From Helicobacter canadensis MIT 98-5491 (GTDB taxonomy: Bacteria > Campylobacterota > Campylobacteria > Campylobacterales > Helicobacteraceae): DNA of 64,000 nt. The notes beneath the pieces are model-generated. The model was not told the origin of the DNA. It did not search any database and was given only the letters and a program-made list of their open reading frames with translations. Where the stretch lies: positions 934,950-998,949 of the forward strand of contig NZ_CM000776.2 in NCBI RefSeq assembly GCF_000162575.1, written 5' to 3'. A program made the position numbers and the translations under genes. Below, piece by piece: positions 8,954 to 19,282 of the stretch; position 1 is the first letter of the stretch; the number at the start of each line of letters is the position of its first letter.

Positions 8954-11358
8954 AAAGTCATTAAGAGTGTTGGAAGCAAAATAAGTGAGCTTATAAGCAT
9001 TAAAAGCATAACAAGAGTAGTGAGTAATCCAAAATAAATAGTGGGGATAAAGTTACTACTCATCATTGCACAAAACCCTATAACAATGATTAAAGTTGTG
9101 TAATACATTGCATTGCCAATGGAATTGTGAGAATTCCTAATAGCGGTTTTGATGGGATGGAATTTTAATTCTTCTTTATAGCGGTGAATGTAGTGAATCA
9201 CATCATCAACGCCAATTCCAAGGCAAATTGCTGCAATGGTTACACCCATTAAATCTAGCGGAATCCCGCTTATCCCCAAAAATCCAAAGATAGCCCCCAA
9301 AGGAATGAGATTGGTTAGCAAGGCAATAATAGAGAGCTTAATGCTTCTAAAAATTAAAATAAATACGATAAAAATTGCACCAATAACAAGGCTAAGTGTA
9401 TCAACTTGAGAGGCAATAAGATTTTGTAAGAGATTGTTGTAAAGCACCATTATGCCATTAACTTGAAAGCTAACAGGTTCTTTTTGAAGGATTTGTGTCA
9501 AATCATTTTGGATTTCTTGAATAAAGGCATTGCGTTTGAGATTGGGATTAGAATCAAAAGTGCGGAAAACAAAGCGCATTTGATTTTTTTCAAGATTCAC
9601 ATAGGGCGTGAAAAGCTGATCTTTTAGACTTTGGGGGGAATTTTTGTATAAAAAAGCCATCATAAAATCATCAGCCCCTAAGCCCAAAGATTCCACTAAA
9701 ATAGAAAGACTATGAAGACTTAAGATGGATCCAATAAATTCTTTATTGCTTAGGTAGTTATGGATATTTTTGGCAATCCGTAGCTTTTGGCTATCAAACC
9801 AATAAGAATCTTCTTTTTCTAAAGCACTAAATTCTGCTTCAAATTCATCTTCAAAGTTGGTGGATTGATTATTAGATTCTTCTTTTTTGAAAGCAATAAT
9901 GATTTCTAGCGGAATGGTGCCACCTAATTCTTTGTCAATGAGGAGCAAACCTTGTTTGATTTCGCTTTTATCTTTAAAATAATTAACAAAACTATTTTCT
10001 ACTCTTAGAGAGAAAATGCCATAAATGCTAAAGAGAGTGCAAAGCAAAGCAATGCCATAGACTAATTTTGGTTGATTGATTGCGATATTAGCACAATGAC
10101 TTAGCAGGTTTTTGTGCCATTTGGGGATATTTCTGTGTTTAGAAGGTTTTGGAAGTAGCACAAGAATAGCTCCAAAAAGAACAAAAGTAGATACAAGAGC
10201 AACGCTAACCCCAATACTCATAATGATACCTAGGTGAATAATAGGGAGAATGGAAGAGAATATCAGGCTTAAAAATCCTATGATGGTAGTTAAGACTGCA
10301 AAAAAGCTTGGTGAAAATTTGTTAAGCATTACAGCAAAGACTAAGTTTTTTTGTGAAGCTTTGGGGAATTTTTTATAAAATTCTAAATAAGAAACGATTA
10401 GATGCACAATTAAAGAAACAGAAATAATTAAAAGTAAAGAGACATAGTTGCTAGAAACAATTGTAATTTGATAGCCTAAAAATGAAAAGATTCCGCTACT
10501 TACAATTAGGGTAAAAAGACAAACAGCAAAACTAAGAAAAACGAAATAAATTTGCCTAAAGAATATCCAAAGCATTAAAGCTAGAATAATGCTTAAGATT
10601 GTGCCATAGGTGATGAGATCGGATTTGACATATTCAATCATATCGTTAGTAATCAGCGTGATTCCGCCAAGATGAATTTCGCCTTTAGTTTGATATTTGG
10701 CTTGGAGTGATTTTAATGAATGGATAGTTTGTGTATTTTGAGTTTGTATTTGTTCTTTGTAGGTGCGTATGAGATTTTGTATTTTTTGAGATTCTAAGGG
10801 TGTGGAAGATTTTTTTAGAGATAAGAGTTCTTTTAGTTTAGAATCTTCTTTGAGAAAAATAAGAATTCCAGTTGTTTTTGCGTTTTTGGAAATAATATTT
10901 TGCGTATAAAAAGGATGGTTTAAAATTTCCTTTTTGGCTAGATTTTTGTCAGTTTGTGGAGAAAGCAAGGTGGGATTAATTTTAAGGATTTCTTGGAGTT
11001 CTAGGGTTGGAGTGCTTTTTAGCAATGGAGCATTAAGAATACTTAGGGTGCTTTCTACTTGTGGAATTTTTTGAATATCATTAATAAGATTTTCAAGTGT
11101 TTTAAGGGAATTTGGATTAAAAACATCATTATTTTTGGGGCTAAAAGAAAGAATTAAAAAATCTTTGCTTTGGTAATTTTGTGAAATTTCCTCATAAATC
11201 TTGAAATCTTTGTTGTTTTCTGCAATCAAGCTTTCAGAGCTTGCATCAATTGGAAGCTTTAGGGTGTAAAAAAGAGAGATTAAGAAAACCAAAAAACATA
11301 CAAATAGAATGCTTTTAGAGTATCTTAAAAGAGTTTTGAAAATAAAAAGTAATCCCAT
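8938..11358 (-). CDS. MmpL/RND-superfamily exporter, probable lipid transporter
   Basis: This 806-residue protein has the two-fold MMPL layout: a start helix (about residues 13-33), a large periplasmic loop, a block of five helices, a second loop and a second helix block. The family moves lipids or other hydrophobic molecules across the inner membrane (HpnN and MmpL types). It is about 200 residues shorter than drug-efflux RND pumps. The gene abuts mlaC, which follows mlaA; the same three families lie together in C. jejuni (Cj1371-Cj1373). This suggests the RND protein is the inner-membrane partner of MlaA and MlaC, where other bacteria use the MlaFEDB ABC complex. Direction and cargo cannot be read from sequence. 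Confidence 0.85.
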   Translation of the reverse strand: MGLLFIFKTLLRYSKSILFVCFLVFLISLFYTLKLPIDASSESLIAENNKDFKIYEEISQNYQSKDFLILSFSPKNNDVFNPNSLKTLENLINDIQKIPQVESTLSILNAPLLKSTPTLELQEILKINPTLLSPQTDKNLAKKEILNHPFYTQNIISKNAKTTGILIFLKEDSKLKELLSLKKSSTPLESQKIQNLIRTYKEQIQTQNTQTIHSLKSLQAKYQTKGEIHLGGITLITNDMIEYVKSDLITYGTILSIILALMLWIFFRQIYFVFLSFAVCLFTLIVSSGIFSFLGYQITIVSSNYVSLLLIISVSLIVHLIVSYLEFYKKFPKASQKNLVFAVMLNKFSPSFFAVLTTIIGFLSLIFSSILPIIHLGIIMSIGVSVALVSTFVLFGAILVLLPKPSKHRNIPKWHKNLLSHCANIAINQPKLVYGIALLCTLFSIYGIFSLRVENSFVNYFKDKSEIKQGLLLIDKELGGTIPLEIIIAFKKEESNNQSTNFEDEFEAEFSALEKEDSYWFDSQKLRIAKNIHNYLSNKEFIGSILSLHSLSILVESLGLGADDFMMAFLYKNSPQSLKDQLFTPYVNLEKNQMRFVFRTFDSNPNLKRNAFIQEIQNDLTQILQKEPVSFQVNGIMVLYNNLLQNLIASQVDTLSLVIGAIFIVFILIFRSIKLSIIALLTNLIPLGAIFGFLGISGIPLDLMGVTIAAICLGIGVDDVIHYIHRYKEELKFHPIKTAIRNSHNSIGNAMYYTTLIIVIGFCAMMSSNFIPTIYFGLLTTLVMLLMLISSLILLPTLLMTFYAKK

Positions 11359-11933
11359 TAATTTTTAAAAAAGTTTTCGCTTTTAAGTTTTTTGAGTAGA
11401 GTTTCAAACCCCTGTTGGGCAATAATATCGGCAAATTGTGAGCGGTAGGTTTGGATAACACTAATACCTAAGATATCAACATCATAGATTTTCCAATCTT
11501 TTTTTAATTCCCTAAATTTAAAAGTAATATAGTTGATTTTTCCATCTAAAATAATGGAAGTTTTAAGATTGTAGCGATTATTTTTGATTTTTTCTCCACC
11601 TAAGACTTTTATTGTTTCATCTTTGTAGAGATGAAGTTTATCGGTAAAACTGCGTTTTAGCCCCATTTCAAAGGCTTTATTGAATTCATTTTGTTGAGTT
11701 GGAGTTAAATTTTTGTATTCTGTTGAGAGAGATAGTTTTGCCATAAGTTTGTAATCAAAGATTGAATCAAAAAGATTAAAAATTTCTTGAGCAATAGCAT
11801 CTATGCTTTGATTGGAAGTTTGCAGAATTTGCAGAGTTTTGTTGATTTTATTCTCCATAGTTGTATCAATTTGGTTAAATTCAAGTGCAAAGCTTGAGAT
11901 TATTAAAAATAAAAAGCTTAAAATTAGTTTCAT
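11358..11933 (-). CDS. mlaC: MlaC-family periplasmic phospholipid-binding protein
   Basis: A 191-residue protein with a clear cleavable signal peptide (hydrophobic residues 2-15, likely cut after SSFA). The mature part has the features of the MlaC/Ttg2D family, including the YKLMAKLSL stretch and a C-terminal segment ending in a RSQFADI..-GFETLLKKL region. In the family it ferries phospholipid between outer-membrane MlaA and the inner membrane. It sits between mlaA (3 bases away) and the RND gene (sharing one base). No strong divergence from the family is seen. Confidence 0.88.
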   Translation of the reverse strand: MKLILSFLFLIISSFALEFNQIDTTMENKINKTLQILQTSNQSIDAIAQEIFNLFDSIFDYKLMAKLSLSTEYKNLTPTQQNEFNKAFEMGLKRSFTDKLHLYKDETIKVLGGEKIKNNRYNLKTSIILDGKINYITFKFRELKKDWKIYDVDILGISVIQTYRSQFADIIAQQGFETLLKKLKSENFFKN

Positions 11934-11936
11934 AGG

Positions 11937-12635
11937 TTACTCCTTGATTAATTCATCTCTAAATTGTTCATAAGTGTCTCGTATTAAGACATAAGAATCT
12001 AGACTATCTCTTCTAATTGTATCAATGGTATCTTTGTGTCTTGCGGTGTAGTTAAATTCTTTGAACGCATAAACACCGCTAGAAGCCCAAAATGGATTAA
12101 TGTAAGTGGTAGGGTAGGCAAATGCATTAAGGGGCATTGCTAGAATATCGCGGAAATTTGATGGACCAAGCAGCGGTAAGACAAAGTAGAATTCTCCATC
12201 AAAGCCCCATCTTCCAAAAGTGATTCCAAAGTCAGAACGCTTGGAGTATAAACCATTAGAAGTTGCAATATCTAAGATTCCTCCAAGTCCAAAAGTGCTA
12301 TTAAGTGCGAATCTTGCAAATTCATTGCCTGCTTCTTTAAAATGAAAAGTTAATAATTGTGAGAGAAAGCGTAAAGGAGAAGCAAGATTGTCAAAAAAAT
12401 TATAAATACCAATCCGTAATCCAAGCGGAGTAATGGTATTGTAACCTTCTAATGCGGGGCTAAAAATATAATCATAAATCCCCCAATTAACATTAGTCAT
12501 AAAGCGATTGTATTTTTCAAAAGGATCTTTAATGGTGGTTGAAGTGTATTCAGATTCGAATTCATTTAGAAAATCATCTTGTGCAAAGGTAAGTTGAGAA
12601 AGTGCAAAAAGTAAAAGAAATAGAATTTTATACAT
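11937..12635 (-). CDS. mlaA: MlaA/VacJ-family outer-membrane lipid asymmetry protein
   Basis: A 232-residue VacJ-family protein. Family markers include DPFEKYNRFM (about residues 37-46) and GLRIGIYNFFDN (about 72-83), followed by FALNSTFGLGGILDIA. In E. coli MlaA is a lipoprotein in the outer membrane that removes misplaced phospholipid. Here the signal peptide ends LTFAQDD and has no lipobox cysteine, so the protein is probably processed by signal peptidase I and not lipidated. The start overlaps the end of dxs by 8 bases and the stop lies just before mlaC. Confidence 0.9.
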   Translation of the reverse strand: MYKILFLLLFALSQLTFAQDDFLNEFESEYTSTTIKDPFEKYNRFMTNVNWGIYDYIFSPALEGYNTITPLGLRIGIYNFFDNLASPLRFLSQLLTFHFKEAGNEFARFALNSTFGLGGILDIATSNGLYSKRSDFGITFGRWGFDGEFYFVLPLLGPSNFRDILAMPLNAFAYPTTYINPFWASSGVYAFKEFNYTARHKDTIDTIRRDSLDSYVLIRDTYEQFRDELIKE

Positions 12636-14505
12636 CTTCTTTTCCTGTAATATTTAAAATTTGTGTGGCAATATTTTGTGGATCAATTCCCATTATGGTT
12701 TCTATTTCTTGTGTTTTGCCATGTGGAATAAAAGCATCATTAAACTCAAAGGAATGGATTTTAATTGAAAGATTATATTGTTGAGCAAAAGCACAAAGCG
12801 ATTCGCCAACTCCACCTATTTTAACATTGTCGCTAAAGACAAACCAATAAGGATATTTTTGTCCAAGATTCTGCAAAGAAATCTCATCAAGTGGTTTAAG
12901 GAAACGCAAATCCACAATGCCACATTCTAAGTTAGATTCTTTTAAGATTTGAGCAGTTTTTATAGCTCTGCCAACTCCATTGCCATAGCCAATGAGTAGG
13001 ATACCACTTTGAGCATTTTGTAAAATTTCTAGCTTTCCATAAATAAAAGGGGTGGATTGGATACGATCATCTTCTAATAAAAAAGATTTTCTAGGGTAGC
13101 GGAAAGCACAAGGTCCATCGGTGAAATCTTTTGCAAAAGTAATGGCTTCTTTTAAAGTGGCATTATCGCGCGGTGCAAAGAGTGTGAAATTAGGGATTAT
13201 CTTAAGGTAGGCAATATCAAAAACGCCTTGATGTGTTTCTCCATCTTCTCCTACGATTCCAGCACGATCAATGGCAAATTTTACAGGCATCTTCATAATG
13301 CCTACATCGTGGATGAGTTGATCAAAAGCGCGTTGCAAAAAGGTAGAGTAAATGGCAACAAAAGGTTTAAAGCCTTCTTTGGCTAAGGAGCTTGCTTGTG
13401 TGGTGGCGTGTTGTTCGGCAATGGCAACATCCCAAAAGCGTTTAGGGAAATGTTTGATAAGCAAATCAAGTCCTGTCCCACTTGGCATTGCTGCGGTGAT
13501 ACCAACTATTTTGGAATCTTGTTTAGCGTATTCTAAAAGTGTTTGAGCAAAGATTTGAGTAGGGGTTTTAGAAGATGATTGAGAGAGTGTTACACCTTTT
13601 TGCATATCAAAAGGGCTCACTCCGTGCCAATGCTCTAAATGACCTTCTGCATAGGGATAACCTTTTCCTTTTAGGGTTTGTGTATGCACTACAATGGGTT
13701 TTTTTAGGTTTTTAGCAAGTTTGAATGCTCCAATTAATTCTTTAAGATTATGCCCATTAAGAGGACCAATATATTCTAATCCAAGCTCTTCAAAGAGCAG
13801 TCCAGGAGTAATGAGTTTTAGAGATTCTTCAAAACGCTTAGCTAGGTAAGTGGCATTTGGCATTTTATTAAAGGCGTTGCTTACTTTTGATTTGATTTTT
13901 TGGATAAATTTTCCTGCAATAATTTGAGAGAGATATTTGCTAATTGCGCCAATAGGTTCTGCGATGCTCATTTCATTGTCATTTAGGATAATAACCATAG
14001 GATATTTTCTATCACCTAGTTCATTAAGGGCTTCATAAGCTAATCCAGCACTCATTGCACCATCTCCGATTAAAACAACAGGAATATTTTTGGAATGATT
14101 GAGTGCGAAAGCTTTTGCGATTCCTACTCCAAGAGAGATAGAAGTGGAGCTGTGTCCTGCGATAAAATAATCGTGATTACTTTCTTGTGGTTTAGTAAAG
14201 CCACTAATCCCATTGGTTTGACGCAAGGTCTCAAAGCTATCCCAACGACCTGTTAAGAGCTTGTGTGCATAGGCTTGATGACTAACATCAAAGATAAAAG
14301 GATCGTTGGGCGAATCAAAAACACAATGCATTGCAATAATCAATTCTACAGAACCTAAACAAGAGCTTAGATGACCTCCATTTTTAGAGACAACTTCTAG
14401 GATTCTATGGCGTAAAATTTGTGCTAATTCATTTAAGGCAATATAGTCTTGTTCATTAAAATTATCTTTTTTTAAAATTTCCAAATATTTTTGATCTAGA
14501 GACAT
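12628..14505 (-). CDS. dxs: 1-deoxy-D-xylulose-5-phosphate synthase
   Basis: A 625-residue thiamine-diphosphate enzyme that condenses pyruvate with glyceraldehyde 3-phosphate, the first step of the non-mevalonate isoprenoid pathway. The GDG...N motif that binds the cofactor is present (GDGAMSAG near residue 147 and LNDNEMSI near 174), as is the transketolase-like middle domain with FVAIYSTFLQRAFDQ. Its ATG overlaps the fliH stop by one base as TAATG, a sign of translational coupling. Placement after fliF-fliG-fliH is the same in C. jejuni and H. pylori. Confidence 0.97.
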   Translation of the reverse strand: MSLDQKYLEILKKDNFNEQDYIALNELAQILRHRILEVVSKNGGHLSSCLGSVELIIAMHCVFDSPNDPFIFDVSHQAYAHKLLTGRWDSFETLRQTNGISGFTKPQESNHDYFIAGHSSTSISLGVGIAKAFALNHSKNIPVVLIGDGAMSAGLAYEALNELGDRKYPMVIILNDNEMSIAEPIGAISKYLSQIIAGKFIQKIKSKVSNAFNKMPNATYLAKRFEESLKLITPGLLFEELGLEYIGPLNGHNLKELIGAFKLAKNLKKPIVVHTQTLKGKGYPYAEGHLEHWHGVSPFDMQKGVTLSQSSSKTPTQIFAQTLLEYAKQDSKIVGITAAMPSGTGLDLLIKHFPKRFWDVAIAEQHATTQASSLAKEGFKPFVAIYSTFLQRAFDQLIHDVGIMKMPVKFAIDRAGIVGEDGETHQGVFDIAYLKIIPNFTLFAPRDNATLKEAITFAKDFTDGPCAFRYPRKSFLLEDDRIQSTPFIYGKLEILQNAQSGILLIGYGNGVGRAIKTAQILKESNLECGIVDLRFLKPLDEISLQNLGQKYPYWFVFSDNVKIGGVGESLCAFAQQYNLSIKIHSFEFNDAFIPHGKTQEIETIMGIDPQNIATQILNITGKEDV

Positions 14506-15395
14506 TAGAATCTACTTTCTAAAATGGATTTTTTAAGGGCTTCAAAACGCATATAAATATCTCCATCAATATTGCCTTCATTGCTCAAGATAATTACGCC
14601 TCCTTTAGCAATTGCGGGATCAGCTTGAATGGTTACATTATTTAAATCTTGTAATGTTTCTTTTAACTCTTCTAAATCTCCAGGAAAAACTTTTAGCGTA
14701 ACTTGTGTATTTTCTGCGAGATTTTGTAAAAGATTTCTTGCTAGAGAAGTAGCGATTTTAGCACTATTGGTATTGACTTCGTTTGTGATAACTTCTTTGG
14801 CAATATCAAGCGCAATAGAGCTTAGTTCTTTTTCAAGGTTAGTAATATGAGTTTTAGCATTACTAATATGCTCATCAATACGCTTAATACTTAAAGAATA
14901 AAGTTCTTTTTGGCTATTGATTTGTGCTTCTAGTTCTTGTTTGGCTTTTTGATAGCCTTCGTTGTATCCTTGTTCTTTGGCTTCGGCTTTAGCATCAGTA
15001 ACTCTTTGGTTGATTTCTTTTTCTTGTTTGTCAAATTGTTCTTGAAGCTTTTGCAAAGATTGCGCTAAAACATCACTTTTTTGGAGAATTTTATCAACTA
15101 CTTCTGTTTCAAAAAGCTTGAGTGAGGGAGTTGGTTGGGGCGGCATTTCTTCTGTTTTTTGCACTTCTTGAATTTGTTCTTCAGGTAATTCTTGAGAAGT
15201 AGATGGCATTGGTGGCATAGCTATTTCTTGTTCTTTTTGTGTAGAATCTTTTTTAGAGTCCGAAGTTTGTGGTTTTTTGGTAACTTCCATATTTCTAAAA
15301 TTGTATTTTTGAATATCGTGCTTTGATTTTCTTTCTTCGGTGATGATATTTTTGTGTTCGTTAATATTATTCAATGGTATCCTCTTGTTCCCCAA
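14505..15395 (-). CDS. fliH: flagellar export apparatus protein FliH
   Basis: A 296-residue protein that in the family regulates the flagellar export ATPase FliI. After a low-complexity, proline- and glutamate-rich first third there is a long charged coiled-coil (about residues 105-190, with AKEQGYNEGYQKAKQEL) and a C-terminal domain like FliH and the V-ATPase E subunit. The predicted start overlaps fliG by 29 bases. A later start is possible because the first 30 residues are poorly conserved. Order with fliG and fliF makes the call firm despite weak sequence conservation. Confidence 0.9.
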   Translation of the reverse strand: MGNKRIPLNNINEHKNIITEERKSKHDIQKYNFRNMEVTKKPQTSDSKKDSTQKEQEIAMPPMPSTSQELPEEQIQEVQKTEEMPPQPTPSLKLFETEVVDKILQKSDVLAQSLQKLQEQFDKQEKEINQRVTDAKAEAKEQGYNEGYQKAKQELEAQINSQKELYSLSIKRIDEHISNAKTHITNLEKELSSIALDIAKEVITNEVNTNSAKIATSLARNLLQNLAENTQVTLKVFPGDLEELKETLQDLNNVTIQADPAIAKGGVIILSNEGNIDGDIYMRFEALKKSILESRF

Positions 15396-16401
15396 TTTGT
15401 ATCACGCCTTGTTCAGAGAGTGATTGCACGGTTTCTACAATTCTTCTTTGTGCGGCTTCGACATCTTTAACTTTAACAGCACCTAAAAATTGCATTTCTT
15501 CTAAAAATTGCTCACTGGCTCTTTGAGACATATTGGACATAAATTTTTGTTTAAGTTCTTCTGGAGAAGCTTTAAGGGCTAGAATTAAATCTTTCTTATC
15601 AACAATTTTTAGAATCTCTCTAATGGCGTTATTGTCAAGTTTTTCAATATCCTCAAAGGTAAACATCATTTCTTTAATTGCACCTGCTAGTTGATCATCA
15701 ATTTGTTCGATATAGGCAATAGTTGCCTTAGCGGCTTTTTGACCTAAGCGGTTAAAGACTTCCGCGACAGCACGCACACCACCTACTTCTACTTTGTAGC
15801 TTGTAAGCGATTCAAGTTTGTTTTCTAAAACGGTTGAGACGCGTTTGACAACATTGGGAGAAATGTCGCCAAGATTAGCCATACGAATGGCGATTTCTGC
15901 GCGTAAATCATCTGAGAAAAAACTTAATGTTTCTGCAGCATTCGTAGGATCCATATGTGCTAGAATTAAAGCAATGGTTTGTGGGTGTTCGTGAATAATA
16001 AAGTCTGAAAGTTGCTGCGGACGAACACGCGAAAGATAAGCAAAATTTTGAGAAGATTGCATTGATTTTGCAAGTTTATCTAAAACTCTTTTTGCGGCTT
16101 CTGGACCTAGTGTGCGATAGAGTAATTCTTTGGCATATTCAAAACCACCTGTTGAAATGTATTGATTGGATTGAAAAATAGCATAAAACTCTTCTAAAAT
16201 AGCACCGGCAATGGTTTTATCTACGCCGGAATTTTGAGCAATATATTTTGAAATTTCTGTGATGGAATCTAAATCAAGGTGTGAAAAAATTTCACCTGTA
16301 ATTTCATCGCCTAATTGGACTAATAAAATGGCAATTTTTTCTGCCATAGAGAATTCATCATATTGCGCTTGTTGCCTTGGACTTAGTGTAATAGATGGCA
16401 T
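15367..16401 (-). CDS. fliG: flagellar motor switch protein FliG
   Basis: A 344-residue rotor protein that sits on the MS ring, transmits torque from the stator and takes part in switching. The conserved EHPQT motif is present (HEHPQTIALILAHM, about residues 137-150). The C-terminal torque helix contains the expected charged residues in the FEDIEKLDNNAIREILK stretch. AGGAGGT lies just upstream of the ATG. The gene follows fliF by 2 bases and overlaps fliH. Confidence 0.97.
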   Translation of the reverse strand: MPSITLSPRQQAQYDEFSMAEKIAILLVQLGDEITGEIFSHLDLDSITEISKYIAQNSGVDKTIAGAILEEFYAIFQSNQYISTGGFEYAKELLYRTLGPEAAKRVLDKLAKSMQSSQNFAYLSRVRPQQLSDFIIHEHPQTIALILAHMDPTNAAETLSFFSDDLRAEIAIRMANLGDISPNVVKRVSTVLENKLESLTSYKVEVGGVRAVAEVFNRLGQKAAKATIAYIEQIDDQLAGAIKEMMFTFEDIEKLDNNAIREILKIVDKKDLILALKASPEELKQKFMSNMSQRASEQFLEEMQFLGAVKVKDVEAAQRRIVETVQSLSEQGVIQIGEQEDTIE

Positions 16402-16403
16402 AG

Positions 16404-18134
16404 TTATCTACCTCCTTTTGATGCGCTTCCAATACTATCAATTCCTAATTCATCATGCACTAAAGTTTGAAATAAATTGGCTAACTCGGTTGGTTTTTCT
16501 TGTGCAACTTCTCGGATTTTTTCTAAAAGCACTTCATATTTGACTTCATCTTCGTTGTTTCCATTGCCAAAACCAAGTTGATCTTCAATGCGTCGTCTAA
16601 CTTCATTAAGTTTATCGCCATTTTCCTCTTCCTCATCATCAACTTTAAGTAGCGATTCAATTTCTTCTTCTTCATCGGCTTTAGCTTCAAGCATTCTTTC
16701 GCTAAAGGGCAAGATAACTTTCTTATAAAATAAGAATAAAATAATCCCTACAATAACATATTTTAGGAGTGGCATAAAAGGTGTAAGTAAATTTTGAGCA
16801 GTCTCCAAGAAGCGTTCTAGTGGGGTTCTAGCTTTGAAGCCTGAATCTTGTCCATTAAGTTGGAAATTACTTACAGAAACCTCATCGCCTCTTTGCTCAT
16901 TAAAGCCAATAGCTTGTCTAACAAGTGCGGAGATTTGTTGCATTTCACTTTCGTTTAGTGCGGTGTATTGTAGTTGTTCTATGCCATTTTCATCAATTTG
17001 TTTTTGGTATTTACCATCAACGACTACCGCTGCAGAAAGTCTTCGAATCGTAGCGAATTCTCCTTTAATATTAGAGATAGTTTTACTAACCTCATAATTA
17101 GTAGTGGTTTGTGATTTTTCATAACGCTCCCTGTTATTTTCATCTTCTAAGCCTTGCACAGGTCCGATGTTGCTGACTACTCCTGGGACACCACCTATTT
17201 CTTTAGGTTTTGATCCTTCGCGTTTTTCTTCAAGGTTTTGTTCGCTTCTCACAACATTGTTAGGATCGTAATATTCTTGTGTGCTTTCTTTTTGTGCGAA
17301 ATCAAATTCTGCTGTTACCTTAGCTACTACTCCTTCTCTTCCTCCTGCAATAGGGGCTAAAATATTGATGATTTTTTCCTCTAGAGATTGCTCAAAATTG
17401 TTTTTATAGCGTAATTGTGCTGCGGCTAACTCTCTTGCACCGCCTAGCTCATCTAATTCACTAAGGGGCTCACCTTTTTCATTAACCACTTCTACATTTT
17501 CAATGGTTAAATTAGGAATAGCAGAGGATACAATATTTTTGATACCTGAAATTTGCTTAGGAGTAAGGGTTTGTCCTGGTTTAAAAGCTAAAACAACAGA
17601 GGCGGTAGGTGGAGTTTGCTCACTTACAAAAACACTCTTTTCTGGTTGTGCAATATGCACGGTTGCTTTTTGAATTGGTGAGAGGCTTTCAATAGTTCTT
17701 GCAAGTTCTCCTTCAATGGCGCGGAGATATTTAACTCTTTGATCAAAATCTGTAGCACCAAAATCTTGTGTATCAAAGATTTCAAAGCCTACTTTGCTAC
17801 TTTTTGGAATCCCATTGCTTGCAAGTTTCATTCGTTGCTCATAAACAAGTTCTTGTGGGATTAAAATTGTATTATCTTTAGGGATTTGATAAGGGATTTT
17901 GTCTTGTTGGAGTTGCTGGATAATTAACGCTCCATCTTCTGGACTAACTCCTTCAAATAAAACGGCATATCCTGGATACATTACTCCAGCTTTATTATTC
18001 ATAGAATTCCAAACAATCAAACCTGATATAAAAGCCACAATAGCGACAATAGTCGCTAAGATAACAATTTTTTGTTTTTTATTAAGGCGTTTATAAAGAT
18101 TTCTTATTTGTTCAAATAATGCTTTTAAATCCAT
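16404..18134 (-). CDS. fliF: flagellar MS-ring protein FliF
   Basis: This 576-residue protein forms the inner-membrane MS ring of the flagellar basal body. It has a first membrane helix at about residues 23-44 and a second at about 450-470. A large periplasmic ring-building region lies between (with a secretin-like domain around TVHIAQPEKSVF). The acidic cytoplasmic tail contains a run of D and E near residues 484-505. Its C terminus binds FliG, encoded next. It starts 7 bases after hisC. Confidence 0.96.
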   Translation of the reverse strand: MDLKALFEQIRNLYKRLNKKQKIVILATIVAIVAFISGLIVWNSMNNKAGVMYPGYAVLFEGVSPEDGALIIQQLQQDKIPYQIPKDNTILIPQELVYEQRMKLASNGIPKSSKVGFEIFDTQDFGATDFDQRVKYLRAIEGELARTIESLSPIQKATVHIAQPEKSVFVSEQTPPTASVVLAFKPGQTLTPKQISGIKNIVSSAIPNLTIENVEVVNEKGEPLSELDELGGARELAAAQLRYKNNFEQSLEEKIINILAPIAGGREGVVAKVTAEFDFAQKESTQEYYDPNNVVRSEQNLEEKREGSKPKEIGGVPGVVSNIGPVQGLEDENNRERYEKSQTTTNYEVSKTISNIKGEFATIRRLSAAVVVDGKYQKQIDENGIEQLQYTALNESEMQQISALVRQAIGFNEQRGDEVSVSNFQLNGQDSGFKARTPLERFLETAQNLLTPFMPLLKYVIVGIILFLFYKKVILPFSERMLEAKADEEEEIESLLKVDDEEEENGDKLNEVRRRIEDQLGFGNGNNEDEVKYEVLLEKIREVAQEKPTELANLFQTLVHDELGIDSIGSASKGGR

Positions 18135-18141
18135 TTCTTAT

Positions 18142-19242
18142 TTATTGTCCTAAAAATTCATCAAAAAGAGTAAAAAATCGTTGATTTTGACTTTTTGTTC
18201 CAATGGTAATGCGGATTGCATTTAATCCATAAGAAGCAAGGTTACGAATAATCATTCCTTTTTTGAGAAGATAATCTGCAATAAGAGTTGAATTAAGTGG
18301 ATTTTCAAAAAGATAAGTAATGAAATTTCCATAAGATGGAATGTATGAAATACCCTTGCTGTTTGCATAATCTTCATAGAGTTTCATTTGTTCTAAATTA
18401 TTTTGAGTGGTTTGGTGAATATGTTCTTGATCTTTTAGTGCTTCAATGGCAGCTGCAAGAGAAGGAGTGGTGATATTAAAAGGAGGACGCACTTTTAAGA
18501 GAGCTTGGATAATGTCTTCTTTGGCAATTCCATATCCAACCCTCATACCGCCTAATCCATAAGCCTTAGAGAAAGTTCCTAAATAAATTGCATTAGGAAA
18601 GCTTTGAATGAGTTCTTTTGGATCAATGGCTTTGCTAGTGTCTTTAGCTTTTGCGTATTCTTGATAAGCACCATCAATAATCACAAGTGTTTCTGAATCA
18701 ATTTTGCCTAGAAAATCAAAAATTTCCTTTTTGCCTAAGCATTCTCCTAGAGGATTATTGGGGACACAAAGAAAAATAATTGAAGGTTTATGAGTTTGAT
18801 AGAGTTCTAAAAATTCTTCAAGATTGTGAAATTGACTTTGTGCTTTGATAATGGTTGCACCTACCATTTTAGAGTAGATTTCATACATTGCAAAAGTGGT
18901 TTTTGCCATTAAGACTTTGCTATTTTCATTAGCTTTTGCGTGGATACAAAATTCAATGATTTGATCGCTTCCTGCACCAATAATGATTTCTTTTGGATTG
19001 ACTTGATAATGTTTGCTTAAACCTTCTTTTAAAGCAAACATCGAATCATCAGGATACAAATGCGCATTTGTTGCGTTTTTAACAATTGATTCTATAGCTT
19101 TTGGGCTTGCTCCAAGTGGATTTTCATTGGAAGCAAGTTTGATAATTTCTTTCGGATCAATGCCAAATTCCCTTACGACCAATTCTATTGGCTTACCCGC
19201 CTCATAAGTTTGGATTAAATTTAAAGTGGAATTAAAAGTCAT
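18142..19242 (-). CDS. hisC: histidinol-phosphate aminotransferase
   Basis: A pyridoxal-phosphate aminotransferase of about 366 residues that converts imidazole-acetol phosphate to histidinol phosphate. The family start ([12 protein letters not shown]), VPNNPLGE, and the cofactor lysine in [16 protein letters not shown] are all visible. I place the start at the ATG at 19242. An upstream in-frame TTG (19257) overlaps the GGGGT that best serves as the ribosome binding site, eight bases before this ATG. It heads the fliFGH-dxs-mla run, as in C. jejuni where hisC also precedes fliF. Confidence 0.94.
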   Translation of the reverse strand: MTFNSTLNLIQTYEAGKPIELVVREFGIDPKEIIKLASNENPLGASPKAIESIVKNATNAHLYPDDSMFALKEGLSKHYQVNPKEIIIGAGSDQIIEFCIHAKANENSKVLMAKTTFAMYEIYSKMVGATIIKAQSQFHNLEEFLELYQTHKPSIIFLCVPNNPLGECLGKKEIFDFLGKIDSETLVIIDGAYQEYAKAKDTSKAIDPKELIQSFPNAIYLGTFSKAYGLGGMRVGYGIAKEDIIQALLKVRPPFNITTPSLAAAIEALKDQEHIHQTTQNNLEQMKLYEDYANSKGISYIPSYGNFITYLFENPLNSTLIADYLLKKGMIIRNLASYGLNAIRITIGTKSQNQRFFTLFDEFLGQ

Positions 19243-19282
19243 ATTCAAATACCCCAAAATAAAAAGTAAAAATTATTTTGTT

